Shown piece after piece: positions 54,693 to 62,813 of a DNA stretch of 64,000 bases. Source of the DNA: Micromonospora sp. R77 (GTDB taxonomy: Bacteria; Actinomycetota; Actinomycetes; Mycobacteriales; Micromonosporaceae); assembly GCF_022747945.1 (NCBI RefSeq), contig NZ_JALDST010000001.1, positions 6,138,001 through 6,202,000 on the forward strand, in the 5' to 3' direction. Position 1 is the first letter of the stretch; each line of letters starts with the position of its first letter. A program made the translations under genes and the position numbers. The notes below the pieces were generated by a model. It was not told the DNA's origin, ran no database searches, and saw only the letters and a list, made by a program, of their open reading frames with translations.

Positions 54693-55763
54693 CTATCCGT
54701 AGCGGTGACCAGGTGGGGGTTGGGGCGCGGTCAGCAGGTAGGCACCGCAGGGATCCCAGTCAACCCGCCAGCCGGCCGCGACCGCCTGCTGCAGCACGGC
54801 GCCTACGACGTGCTGCCAGGCGCTGGCCGCAGCCGGGTCCTCCCGGCGTAACGCGGCAATGTCGGTCGGCACGGCAACCAGTGCGGCGCGAGCGGCGGAC
54901 CAGGCGTGATTGAGCGCCGGTAGCCCGTCGACGGCAGCGACCGCACACACCGGCTCGGCGTTGCCGCTGTGTGCGGTGTCGGATTCACCGGTGAGGCGCC
55001 AAGCGACCAGTAACCGGTCGTAGGGGAGTGAGGTGTGGGTGTCGGCGTCGCGGAGACCTTCGTAGCCGGGTATGAACCCGGCCACGGTTGCGCCGAGCCG
55101 GCGCAGGTTGAGGTTGGCGTTGACGGCGGCCATCGCGTCGAATGTCCAGCGGATCTCGCTGACGCCTCGCTCGAGTGCCCACGCTCGCTGGGCGAGCTTC
55201 AACGCCACCGATACACTGCGGCCGCGGGCGGTGGGCAGTACCGCCATCGGGCCTGACTGTACGAGCGGCCGGCCGTTGGCGGTCCACCCCGGCAATGCGA
55301 GCACTACGCCGACAGGAGTGTCACCGTCCCACGCCACAAGCATCGGCGCGCCGGCGGCGAGCAGGTTGCGTAGCAGGCTCGGTGGATAGAAGTGGTGTCC
55401 GCCGCCAGGGGCGAAGACCCTGTCCAGGACGCTGGCGGCGGCGGCGACGTCGGCGTGCGTCTCGATAGGGCGGATCCCGACGCCGGCGCGGAAGGCGGCT
55501 GCTGCGGCCGGCTCGGCCGGTGCCCGGCGGGCAAGGGCCGCGATCGGATCGGCCAACGGGTCAGGCGCGAAGACCTGCCGGTTGGTCGCCTCAACCAACT
55601 CGGTGACCGTCGCAGTGGCCTCCACCGGATTGGCGTTGAGCGCCTGCGGGCCCTCGGCGGACAGCAGTTCGGCAATGCCCTCGCCGCTGACAGCTTCCGG
55701 CACGTTCGCGCACGGCACGACGGCGACGGGACCGGCAACGGGGTCGGTGACGAGCTCGGACAC
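54693..55763 (-). CDS. GNAT-superfamily acetyltransferase of the COG3375 type
   Basis: The 356-aa protein has a central GNAT-like domain from about 95 to 245: GVGIRPIETHADVAAAASVL, LVAWDGDTPVGVVLALPGW, VLPTARGRSVSVALKLAQRA and the characteristic IRWTFDAMAAVNANLNLRRL with GFIPGYEG. This WTFDxxxxxNAxxNLxxLGA block is typical of the COG3375 predicted acetyltransferases, whose substrates are unknown. N- and C-terminal arms add about 90 and 110 residues. The ATG at 55763 is used. It is convergent with the ArsR gene and there is no operon. Confidence 0.75.
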   Translation of the reverse strand: MSELVTDPVAGPVAVVPCANVPEAVSGEGIAELLSAEGPQALNANPVEATATVTELVEATNRQVFAPDPLADPIAALARRAPAEPAAAAAFRAGVGIRPIETHADVAAAASVLDRVFAPGGGHHFYPPSLLRNLLAAGAPMLVAWDGDTPVGVVLALPGWTANGRPLVQSGPMAVLPTARGRSVSVALKLAQRAWALERGVSEIRWTFDAMAAVNANLNLRRLGATVAGFIPGYEGLRDADTHTSLPYDRLLVAWRLTGESDTAHSGNAEPVCAVAAVDGLPALNHAWSAARAALVAVPTDIAALRREDPAAASAWQHVVGAVLQQAVAAGWRVDWDPCGAYLLTAPQPPPGHRYG

Positions 55764-55969
55764 GGCGGCCTGCCTTCGGCGCTACGGAAGAACTGGCGAC
55801 CCCGATGGCCGCAGCCGGGGCTTGGGCCAGTCACTGTCCCGGCACTGGTACTCCAACCAGTGACTAGGCGGTAATCCGCTGGTGAAGGATCCCGGAACTC
55901 GTTCACGACCACGCCCACCTCGTGCAGTACCTGCGCCGGGCTGGTCCGCGCCGGCGGGCCGGTACCTCC

Positions 55970-56617
55970 CTATCCCGCGGAGTCGATGCGGTGAACTCCA
56001 CGATGTTGGAGAGCCTTACCGGAGGTCGCCGGCCAGCAGTTCGGATCGGCAGGGCCCGCAATTGGCGGCCAGGCTGCCGCGGTGGTGGGGCACTGGTCCG
56101 CCGCGCGGGCAACGGAGGGCGCAACGGGGCGTCGTAGGGCGCCGCTCGAGGTGAAGGCTTGCTGGGGGAGATGGCTTCTGGGCGGAAGCCGGTGCCCGCC
56201 CGGCTCGGTGCGCTGGCCGCGGAGCTTCATGTGGTCTTCACCTGCTTCGGGTGACACCGTATGGGTGTCACCCCTGACGGCGTCGTTTGGCACCCCGTCG
56301 CGCTGGTTGTCACCCCCGGGCGTGTCCGGCTGGCCGCTCAGGAGGCGGTAGATCCGGGTGGCGAGGGAGGCGGCCTGGCGGACGGCCAGCCGGCCGAGGT
56401 GTACCAGTTTCGCGAGGGTGCGTTGCACGGTGCGGACCGAGACGCCGGCGTAGTCGGCGATCGTGGCGACGGACGGCCATGCGTCTCCGTCGCGGTTGGT
56501 GTGCGCGGCGATGGCGACCATGATCAGCCGTTCTGTGGGGCGGAGGCCCTTGGATGCCAGGAGGGTTGCCTTCACGGCGGCGGCACCTCCGGGGTGGGGA
56601 GAACGTGGAATATTCAT
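55970..56617 (-). CDS. HTH_36 replication-type helix-turn-helix protein
   Basis: The 215-aa protein has, after the start, VKATLLASKGLRPTERLIMV, AIAAHTNRDGDAWPSVATIA and DYAGVSVRTVQRTLAKLVHL. This is the HTH_36 domain common in plasmid and integrative-element replication or excision proteins of Actinobacteria. The C-terminal 90 residues are Pro/Arg-rich and low in complexity, so the reading frame may continue past the real domain. The ATG at 56617 is used. No integrase, excisionase or attachment site is visible nearby, so it looks like an isolated leftover of an integrated element. Confidence 0.65.
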   Translation of the reverse strand: MNIPRSPHPGGAAAVKATLLASKGLRPTERLIMVAIAAHTNRDGDAWPSVATIADYAGVSVRTVQRTLAKLVHLGRLAVRQAASLATRIYRLLSGQPDTPGGDNQRDGVPNDAVRGDTHTVSPEAGEDHMKLRGQRTEPGGHRLPPRSHLPQQAFTSSGALRRPVAPSVARAADQCPTTAAAWPPIAGPADPNCWPATSGKALQHRGVHRIDSAG

Positions 56618-56787
56618 GGGTCACGCCTGCGGTGATTGATCTTGCCACGGTGGGCGCAGTGCGAAACCTGCGCCGACGTGATCCACGCTCATCTCTGCGG
56701 CAAGGTCAAGTCAGGGCGAGATCCCAGCCGGGGATGGTTTTGCCTGTGCTGGTTCGACGCCGTTCTCGGCAACGGCATGGCCCGTCG

Positions 56788-56942
56788 ATGCTCGACGAAA
56801 TCAACTGGTCGGGGATGACGCAGGCCTATGCCCTGCGGATGACATTCCCGAGCTGCTGCGTGCGACCGCCGACCGCCTCGACGAGCTATGGAACTACTCT
56901 TCGGGCGTCCCGATCATCGCGGAGCGGCAAGCGCTGGAGACT
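56788..56942 (+). pseudogene. N-terminal remnant of a HEAT-repeat protein
   Basis: MLDEINWSGMTQAYA is followed, after a one-base shift near 56830, by PADDIPELLRATADRLDELW and NYSSGVPIIAERQALETL. The WxxMxxAYGPADDxPxLLRAL start is typical of actinobacterial HEAT-repeat proteins. The rest is missing: the frame runs into the antisense end of the next gene. Confidence 0.55.
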
Positions 56943-57960
56943 CTGATGCTACGGCGGCGGTGCGTCGTTCGTTTCGGCGGTGACCCGTCTCGGGAAACCA
57001 GCCCAACCGGGCCGCCTGGTAGCCGAGCTGCATCCGGGTCTGCACCCGCGCCAGGTCCATCAGCCGGCGGACCCGGCGCTGCACCGTCCGAAGGGACGTG
57101 CGGAGATGGCCGGCGACCGCCTGGTCGGTCAGCCCGGCGAGCAGCAGGGTCAGGATCCGGACGTCGAGGTCGTCCACCCCGGTGCCGGAGAAGCCGTCCG
57201 CCGAGGTCACCACCTCGGTGGCGGTCGCCCACTCCCGCTCGAACAGAGCGATCAACGCGTCCAGCAGGCCGCTGCGGTGCACCAGCAGGGCGCCGGTGGT
57301 GGCCACGTCCGGCGAGCTGACCAACGGGACGATGGCGATCTCCCGGTCGACGATGAGCAGCTTCAGGGGCAGGCTCTCCGCGACGCGGAGCTCCTCCCCG
57401 GCGTTGTGGGCGGCCCAAATGCTGTCGATGTCCCCGTCGTCGTCGAGCATGGCGCGCTCCAGCAGTACCCGGTAGTGCACGCCCCGGGCCACGGCGGTGT
57501 CTTCCGCGGTGTTGTCTCGGGCGCTGATGATCTCCACCGGCGGCTTGACGAAGGCCATCACCTCCGTACGCGCCCCGAGCTGGAGTAGCTCCAGCTGCTG
57601 CCGCAGGGCCGGCGCGCCAATGATCACGTCGACCACCTCGGCGACGCCCCGACCGGCGCTCGCCGCCCGGTACAGCTCGGTCAACGAGCTCAGTTCCAGC
57701 TCGGCGAGGCGAAGCTCGTTCTGCCGTTGCCGCAGCATCGCACCGAACGCGGTGGCCGGTGGGGAGGCGACGAAGCGGGCGATGTCTCCCACGCTGCGCG
57801 CGGCCAGTCCTCTGTCCTCCAGCACGGCGAGGATCCGGGCCGCCTCGCTCTCGGCCGTGCCGAGCTGAGCCGCCAGCTCGGCAGGGGCGGCCGAGGCCAT
57901 GGAGACCAGAGCCCGGTACGCCCGCGACTCCTCGGTGTCCACTCCCAGCACGTCCTGCAC
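56914..57960 (-). CDS. TrmB/LuxR-like transcriptional regulator
   Basis: The 348-aa protein has an N-terminal winged helix of the TrmB kind (AYRALVSMASAAPAELAAQL, ARILAVLEDRGLAARSVGDI) and a central ligand-binding region of about 150 residues. A C-terminal LuxR-type helix-turn-helix follows: LDVRILTLLLAGLTDQAVAG, HLRTSLRTVQRRVRRLMD. The start is the GTG at 57960, with GGAGG upstream. It is divergent from the large secreted subtilase with a gap of about 145 bp, so it probably controls that protease gene and itself; the signal is unknown. Confidence 0.8.
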   Translation of the reverse strand: MQDVLGVDTEESRAYRALVSMASAAPAELAAQLGTAESEAARILAVLEDRGLAARSVGDIARFVASPPATAFGAMLRQRQNELRLAELELSSLTELYRAASAGRGVAEVVDVIIGAPALRQQLELLQLGARTEVMAFVKPPVEIISARDNTAEDTAVARGVHYRVLLERAMLDDDGDIDSIWAAHNAGEELRVAESLPLKLLIVDREIAIVPLVSSPDVATTGALLVHRSGLLDALIALFEREWATATEVVTSADGFSGTGVDDLDVRILTLLLAGLTDQAVAGHLRTSLRTVQRRVRRLMDLARVQTRMQLGYQAARLGWFPETGHRRNERRTAAVASESPALAAPR

Positions 57961-58105
57961 CTTGTCACGCCTCCGCCGTCGTGGATCGGCACAAGTGTGG
58001 CGGCTTTACGTCAAGGAGGAAAGCCGCCAGGGCTGAGGCGTTGCCCCGGCGGGCAGCCCCGTCCGAGGGTTGGCGGCGTTCACCGTCTTCACAGAGAGGC
58101 CACCC

Positions 58106-61100
58106 ATGCGACGACGTCTCCGCCGGCTGGTCGCCGCCGCGGCTGCGGCGGCCATCGCGGCCGTACCGGGGACGCCGGCCGCCGCCGGCAACCCCGTCAC
58201 GCCGTCCGTCCCGGCAGCCACCGGCACCACCGCCACCGTCACGCTGATCACCGGCGACGTCGTCCGGGTCACCCACCCGGGCTCCGGTCCCGACGTGGTC
58301 ACCATCGACCAGCGCGCCGGCTCCACCGGCGGGATCCAGACCCAGACTCTCGGCGGCGACCTGTACGTCATTCCCGACGCGGTGCAGCCGTATCTGGCCG
58401 CCGACCGGCTCGACAGGGAACTGTTCAACGTCACCGACCTGATCGAGGACGGCTTCGACGACGCGCACGCGGCCGCGCTGCCGCTGATCGCCACGTACCC
58501 CCGCAGCGCCTCGGCCCGAACGGCCGCGCCGAACCCGCCGGCCAGGGCCCGCAAGGTCCGCGATCTGCGCAGCATCAACGGCATGGCGATCAGCACGGCC
58601 AAGCGGGACGCGGGGTCGTTCTGGCGGGCGCTGGCCCCGGCCGCGGGCTCCGACCGGTACGCCGGCGGCGTCGGCAAGATCTGGCTAGACGGCCGGGTGA
58701 AGGTCGACCTCGCCGACAGCGTCGCCCAGGTGGGCGCGCCGAGCGCCTGGGCCGACGGGTACGACGGCAAGGGCGCCACCGTCGCCGTTCTCGACACCGG
58801 TGTGGACGCCACCCACCCGGACCTCGCCGGGAAGATCAAGGAATCCGTCTCCTTCGTGCCGGGCTCCGACACCGTGGACCGCCGGGGCCACGGCACCCAC
58901 GTCGCCTCGACGGTGGCCGGCAGCGGCGCCGCCTCGGGTGGCACCGAGAAGGGCGTCGCGCCCGGCGTGGACCTGGTCATCGGCAAGGTGCTCGACGACA
59001 ACGGATCCGGTTTGAACTCGTGGGTCATCGCGGGCATGGAGTGGGCCGCGCACCACGCCAGGGTCGTCAACATGAGCCTCGGCTCGCCGGAGCCCAGCGA
59101 CGGCACGGACCCGATGGCCGAGGCGGTCAACCGCCTGACCGCGGAGACCGGCGCGCTGTTCGTCATCGCTGCGGGCAACAACTACGGCGAGACGACCATC
59201 GGCAGCCCCGGCGCCGCCGACGCCGCGCTCACCGTCGCCGCCGTTGACGGCACGGACGTCCGAGCCAACTTCTCCAGCCAGGGCCCCCGCTTGGGCGACA
59301 ACGGCTTGAAGCCCGACGTCGCCGCCCCCGGGGTGCAGATCCTCGCCGCCCGGGCCGCGCAGAGCCCCGGCAGCGGCAGCTACGTGACGATGAACGGTAC
59401 CTCCATGGCCACCCCCCATGTGGCCGGAGCCGCCGCGATGGTCGCCGCTAAGCACCCGGACTGGCCGGCCGCCCGGATCAAGGACGCACTGATGTCCACG
59501 TCGAAGGCGCTGGCCGGCACCACGCCGTACCAGGTGGGCACCGGACGGCTCGACGTACCCGCGGCGCTCGGCGACATCCAGGCCAGCGGCTCGGCCGACC
59601 TGGGCTTCCACGCCTGGCCGCATTCCGACGACCAGCCGGTCACCCGCACCGTCACCTACGCCAACGCCGGCGCCACCCCGGTCACCCTCGACCTGGCGTT
59701 GACCGTGACCGGGCCGGACGGCCAGCCGGTGGCCCTCGGCACGGTCAGCTCGAAGCAGCTCACCGTGCCGGCCGGGGGCACCGCCACCGCCACCGTGACC
59801 GGCGACCCGAACGCCGTCGCCGGCACCGGCCGCTACACCGGCGCCCTGGTCGCCACCGACGGCAGCGGCACGGTCCGCGCGCACACCGCCGTCGCCCTGG
59901 TCAAGGAGGAGGAGCGCTACAGCCTCGCCCTGAAGGGCACCGACCGCGACGGCGGGCCGATCGGCGGGTACGTGACCGTCTACCGCTACGGCGACGACTT
60001 CACCCGTACCGTGGCGCTCGACCCGGCCACCGGCACCGCGTCGGCGCTGCGCCTGCCGCCGGGGGAGTACAACGTCACCGGCTTCCTGCCAGTGACCGGG
60101 GACAGCGGCCCCGACTCGATCGGTGTCGCCCTGCTCGGCATGCCCAGCCTGTACCTCGACGCCGACCGGGCCGTGGAGCTGGACGCCCGGCAGGCGCACA
60201 AGGTCACCGTCGCCACGCCCCGCCCCAGCGAGGACAGCTACCGGCGGATCCAGTACTTCCGGGACTCGGGCATCGGCGGTGACTACGCCGCCTTCAGCGC
60301 CCTCTATGGCGTATCCCCGCAGGTCGACGACGTGTACGCGGCGCCCACCGGCACGATCACCGGCGGCAGCTACGAGTTCGCCGCCCGCTGGGACCGGGGC
60401 GTGGCGCACCTGAAGCTCGCCGCGCACACCCCTGCCACCAGCCAGCTCGACCCGCTCTACCAGAGCGGCTCCGCCCGGCTTGACGGCAAGGTCGAACTGA
60501 CCGGCGTCCTCGCCGGCACCGGCCGCGCCGAGGATTACCAGGGCCTCGACCCCAAGGGCAAGGCGGTCCTGGCGACCCGGGACGACACCGTGACGCCAGC
60601 CGCCCGGGCCCAGGCCGCCCAGGCCGCCGGGGCCGCGCTCCTGGTGGTCGTCAACGACCGGCCGGGGACGTACTACGAGTATGCCGGCGGCACCAACCTG
60701 CCGGTCATCTCGCTGACCCGCGCGCAGGGAGAGCCGCTGCTGGCCGCCGCCCGTGCCGGCACCCTGGTCCTGCGGGGCGACGCGGTGGAGTTCAGCCCCT
60801 ACCAGTACCACCTGATCCGGTCCTGGGCCGGCGAGGCGCCGGCCGACCCGACGTACGCGCCAACCGCGGAGGAGCTGGCCCGGGTGGACCAGACGTTCCG
60901 CTCCGGCGCCCCGACACTCGCCTTCGACCTGATCGCCGAGTGCCGCCCGTACTACTGGCCGCCGTGCCAGGGCATGTACGAGCCGGTAGCCGCGCCGTCC
61001 ACCCGGATCGACTACTTCTCCACCCGGGAGGGCACCACCTGGTACCAGGAGGCCAGGACCGTGTCTGGCTGGGAGCAGCGGCACGACCGGATCGTCTACC

Positions 61101-61801
61101 AGCCCGGCCGGCGACTGACCCGCAACTGGTTCAACCCGGTCACCCGGCCGCGACTCGGCCCCGGTTTCTGGCTGCCGAACCGGGAGGGCGACTTCCTTGC
61201 CGTCAACGTGCCACCGCACAGCGGTGACACCGACCTGACCGGCTTCGACGGCGCGGCCACCGTGAAGTCCCGGCTCTACCAGAACGGGGTGCAGGTCGGC
61301 CGCGAGCAGCTGACGCAGGCGGTGCAGACCTTCGTGCCCGCCACCGACGGCGCGGCCGAGTACCGCTTCGAGCAGGAGAGCACCCTGCCGGCCGGCCCGT
61401 GGATCGCCCCCACGAGCACCCGGACGGCGTGGACCTTCCGCTCCGCGAAGCCGACGGTGGACGAGCCGGTGCTGCTGCCGCTGCTCCAGCTCGACTACCG
61501 GATCGACACCGATCTGACCGGTTCGGTGAAGGCCGGTGGCCAGCAGAAGATCGGACTCGTCGCCGTCCACGTCGACGGGGTGACCGGTGCGGGCAAGCCG
61601 GCCGGCGGCACGCTCAGTGTTTCCTACGACGACGGCGCCACCTGGCGGCCGGTGACCCTCGCGACCGACGGCACCGGTGCCTGGTCCGCGATGCTCAAGC
61701 ACCCGTCGGCCGCCGGGTTCGTCTCGCTCAAGGCCACCGCCTGGGACGATGCCGGCAACAAGGTCGAGCAGGAGATCATCCGGGCGTACCGGATCCGCTG
61801 A
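58106..61801 (+). CDS. Large secreted S8 (subtilisin-like) serine peptidase
   Basis: The 1,231-aa precursor has a signal peptide (MRRRLRRLVAAAAAAAIAAV, cleavage near PAAAG), a propeptide region to about 195, then the subtilase domain with Asp in VAVLDTGVDATHPDL (about 228), His in RRGHGTHVAST (about 263) and Ser in MNGTSMATPHVAGA (about 436). After this come beta-rich domains, a PA-like region (KAVLATRDDTVTPAARAQAA then LLVVVNDRP, about 830-850) and a long C-terminal part with an SYDDGATW segment. It degrades extracellular protein. The ATG at 58106 has AGAGAGG upstream (58092-58098). Divergent from a TrmB/LuxR-like regulator. Confidence 0.93.
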   Translation: MRRRLRRLVAAAAAAAIAAVPGTPAAAGNPVTPSVPAATGTTATVTLITGDVVRVTHPGSGPDVVTIDQRAGSTGGIQTQTLGGDLYVIPDAVQPYLAADRLDRELFNVTDLIEDGFDDAHAAALPLIATYPRSASARTAAPNPPARARKVRDLRSINGMAISTAKRDAGSFWRALAPAAGSDRYAGGVGKIWLDGRVKVDLADSVAQVGAPSAWADGYDGKGATVAVLDTGVDATHPDLAGKIKESVSFVPGSDTVDRRGHGTHVASTVAGSGAASGGTEKGVAPGVDLVIGKVLDDNGSGLNSWVIAGMEWAAHHARVVNMSLGSPEPSDGTDPMAEAVNRLTAETGALFVIAAGNNYGETTIGSPGAADAALTVAAVDGTDVRANFSSQGPRLGDNGLKPDVAAPGVQILAARAAQSPGSGSYVTMNGTSMATPHVAGAAAMVAAKHPDWPAARIKDALMSTSKALAGTTPYQVGTGRLDVPAALGDIQASGSADLGFHAWPHSDDQPVTRTVTYANAGATPVTLDLALTVTGPDGQPVALGTVSSKQLTVPAGGTATATVTGDPNAVAGTGRYTGALVATDGSGTVRAHTAVALVKEEERYSLALKGTDRDGGPIGGYVTVYRYGDDFTRTVALDPATGTASALRLPPGEYNVTGFLPVTGDSGPDSIGVALLGMPSLYLDADRAVELDARQAHKVTVATPRPSEDSYRRIQYFRDSGIGGDYAAFSALYGVSPQVDDVYAAPTGTITGGSYEFAARWDRGVAHLKLAAHTPATSQLDPLYQSGSARLDGKVELTGVLAGTGRAEDYQGLDPKGKAVLATRDDTVTPAARAQAAQAAGAALLVVVNDRPGTYYEYAGGTNLPVISLTRAQGEPLLAAARAGTLVLRGDAVEFSPYQYHLIRSWAGEAPADPTYAPTAEELARVDQTFRSGAPTLAFDLIAECRPYYWPPCQGMYEPVAAPSTRIDYFSTREGTTWYQEARTVSGWEQRHDRIVYQPGRRLTRNWFNPVTRPRLGPGFWLPNREGDFLAVNVPPHSGDTDLTGFDGAATVKSRLYQNGVQVGREQLTQAVQTFVPATDGAAEYRFEQESTLPAGPWIAPTSTRTAWTFRSAKPTVDEPVLLPLLQLDYRIDTDLTGSVKAGGQQKIGLVAVHVDGVTGAGKPAGGTLSVSYDDGATWRPVTLATDGTGAWSAMLKHPSAAGFVSLKATAWDDAGNKVEQEIIRAYRIR

Positions 61802-61815
61802 CCATCACGGCACGA

Positions 61816-61853
61816 CCGCCCGGCATGGACCCGACCAGGGCCGTGCCGGGCGG
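61816..61853 (+). terminator. Hairpin terminator after the subtilase gene
   Basis: A perfect 10-bp stem CCGCCCGGCA / TGCCGGGCGG with an 18-nt loop begins 15 bp past the stop. Confidence 0.65.
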
Positions 61854-61912
61854 CGCCCGTCCCGGCGGGCCGCCACGTGAGCTGCACATCGGTGGTCCTG
61901 CCGAATTCGGTG

Positions 61913-62098
61913 TCATGCGCGCAGGACGACTGCCGGCTCGTCGGCGAGCGTGGTCTTGCCGGCGGCGGGCGGTCCGTCGATGGCGACCCGAGTCAGGTGT
62001 ACGACCGTGATGGACCCGACCGCCTCCTGCCAGGCGACCCAGAAACCGGACTTATGTGGACGAAAACTGACACGAGCGGGGGTCGCATCCCGCAGCAC
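61913..62098 (-). pseudogene. N-terminal fragment of a uridine-kinase-like P-loop protein
   Basis: The leftward frame reads VGSITVVHLTRVAIDGPPAA, GKTTLADEPAVVLRA and stops. GPPAAGKTTLADE is the Walker A of uridine kinase-like nucleoside kinases, but only about 60 residues are present and the catalytic Asp region is missing. It is probably a deletion remnant. Confidence 0.6.
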
Positions 62099-62813
62099 GA
62101 CAGTGCTGATCCGTCCACCACGCGGCCCAGTGAACGGCCGAGAGTGCGGCTCGGTGACCGAGTCCGGGCGTCGAGCGGTCGTACCTTTCGATCAGCGGCA
62201 CCATGCGTGCTCGCTTTCCTGTGGCGCCCTTGTCGATCAGACCGCCGGGCCCCGGTGTGGTCTGCCGGCGCACGGTCTCCATCCCTTGTCTTCCGGTCGT
62301 TCTCGCCCCGGTCGCCGGGCACCTCGCCGATCCGCGCCGCCACCCGGACCAGCACGGCAACCCTCTTCTTGACGGTCGACCGGCTTCAGTACGGTTAGGG
62401 TCCAGCGTCTGCTCCAGACTGCGCCGCGCCAGCGTCATCACGCTCTCCGACGAGCGGTCGAGTCAGTTGTTCTCGCAACGGCAGCATGGCCGACACGTCT
62501 GCCGCGCACTCCCTGCCACCAGCCAGCTGATCCGGTCACTGAGGTCCTCGCTCGCGAGATCATCGAGGCTCTCACCAGCCGCGTTCGCGGCGCCCGCGGC
62601 CGCCGCCGTCGCGCTGGAGGCCGCCTCGGGAACCGACACGAGCGCCTGCCTACAGATGTCGGTTTACGAGTCCAACGGGCCATGATGAGCCTATTGCTCC
62701 GCGACGTCGAGTTTCTCGATATGGGTGCCGGGCACGTCGGCATCAACCGACGGGGTGCCGGCTCCTGTAGCGTCCGATCGTTCGACACCTCGCGACCGCA
62801 GAGGAGTGCCGCC
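62099..62813. other. Degenerate stretch without a convincing gene
   Basis: Frames in this stretch are short or of shadow composition. On the minus strand, 62467-62645 gives a natural-looking run (SVPEAASSATAAAAGAANAA, GESLDDLASEDLSDRISWLV) ending in a Cys-rich tail and stop, perhaps a protein fragment, with no family match. The last 20 bases hold the GAGGAG site of the next gene. With the kinase fragment to the left, the whole stretch looks like decayed DNA. Confidence 0.4.

Noticed and set aside
56636..56818. 60-aa Cys-containing rightward frame
   Set aside because: Possible small protein, but its end lies in the HEAT-repeat remnant and nothing supports expression.
62052..62441. Leftward frame with GKRARMVPLIER resembling a tyrosine recombinase segment
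   Set aside because: Too short and isolated: the catalytic R-H-R-Y residues are not visible.
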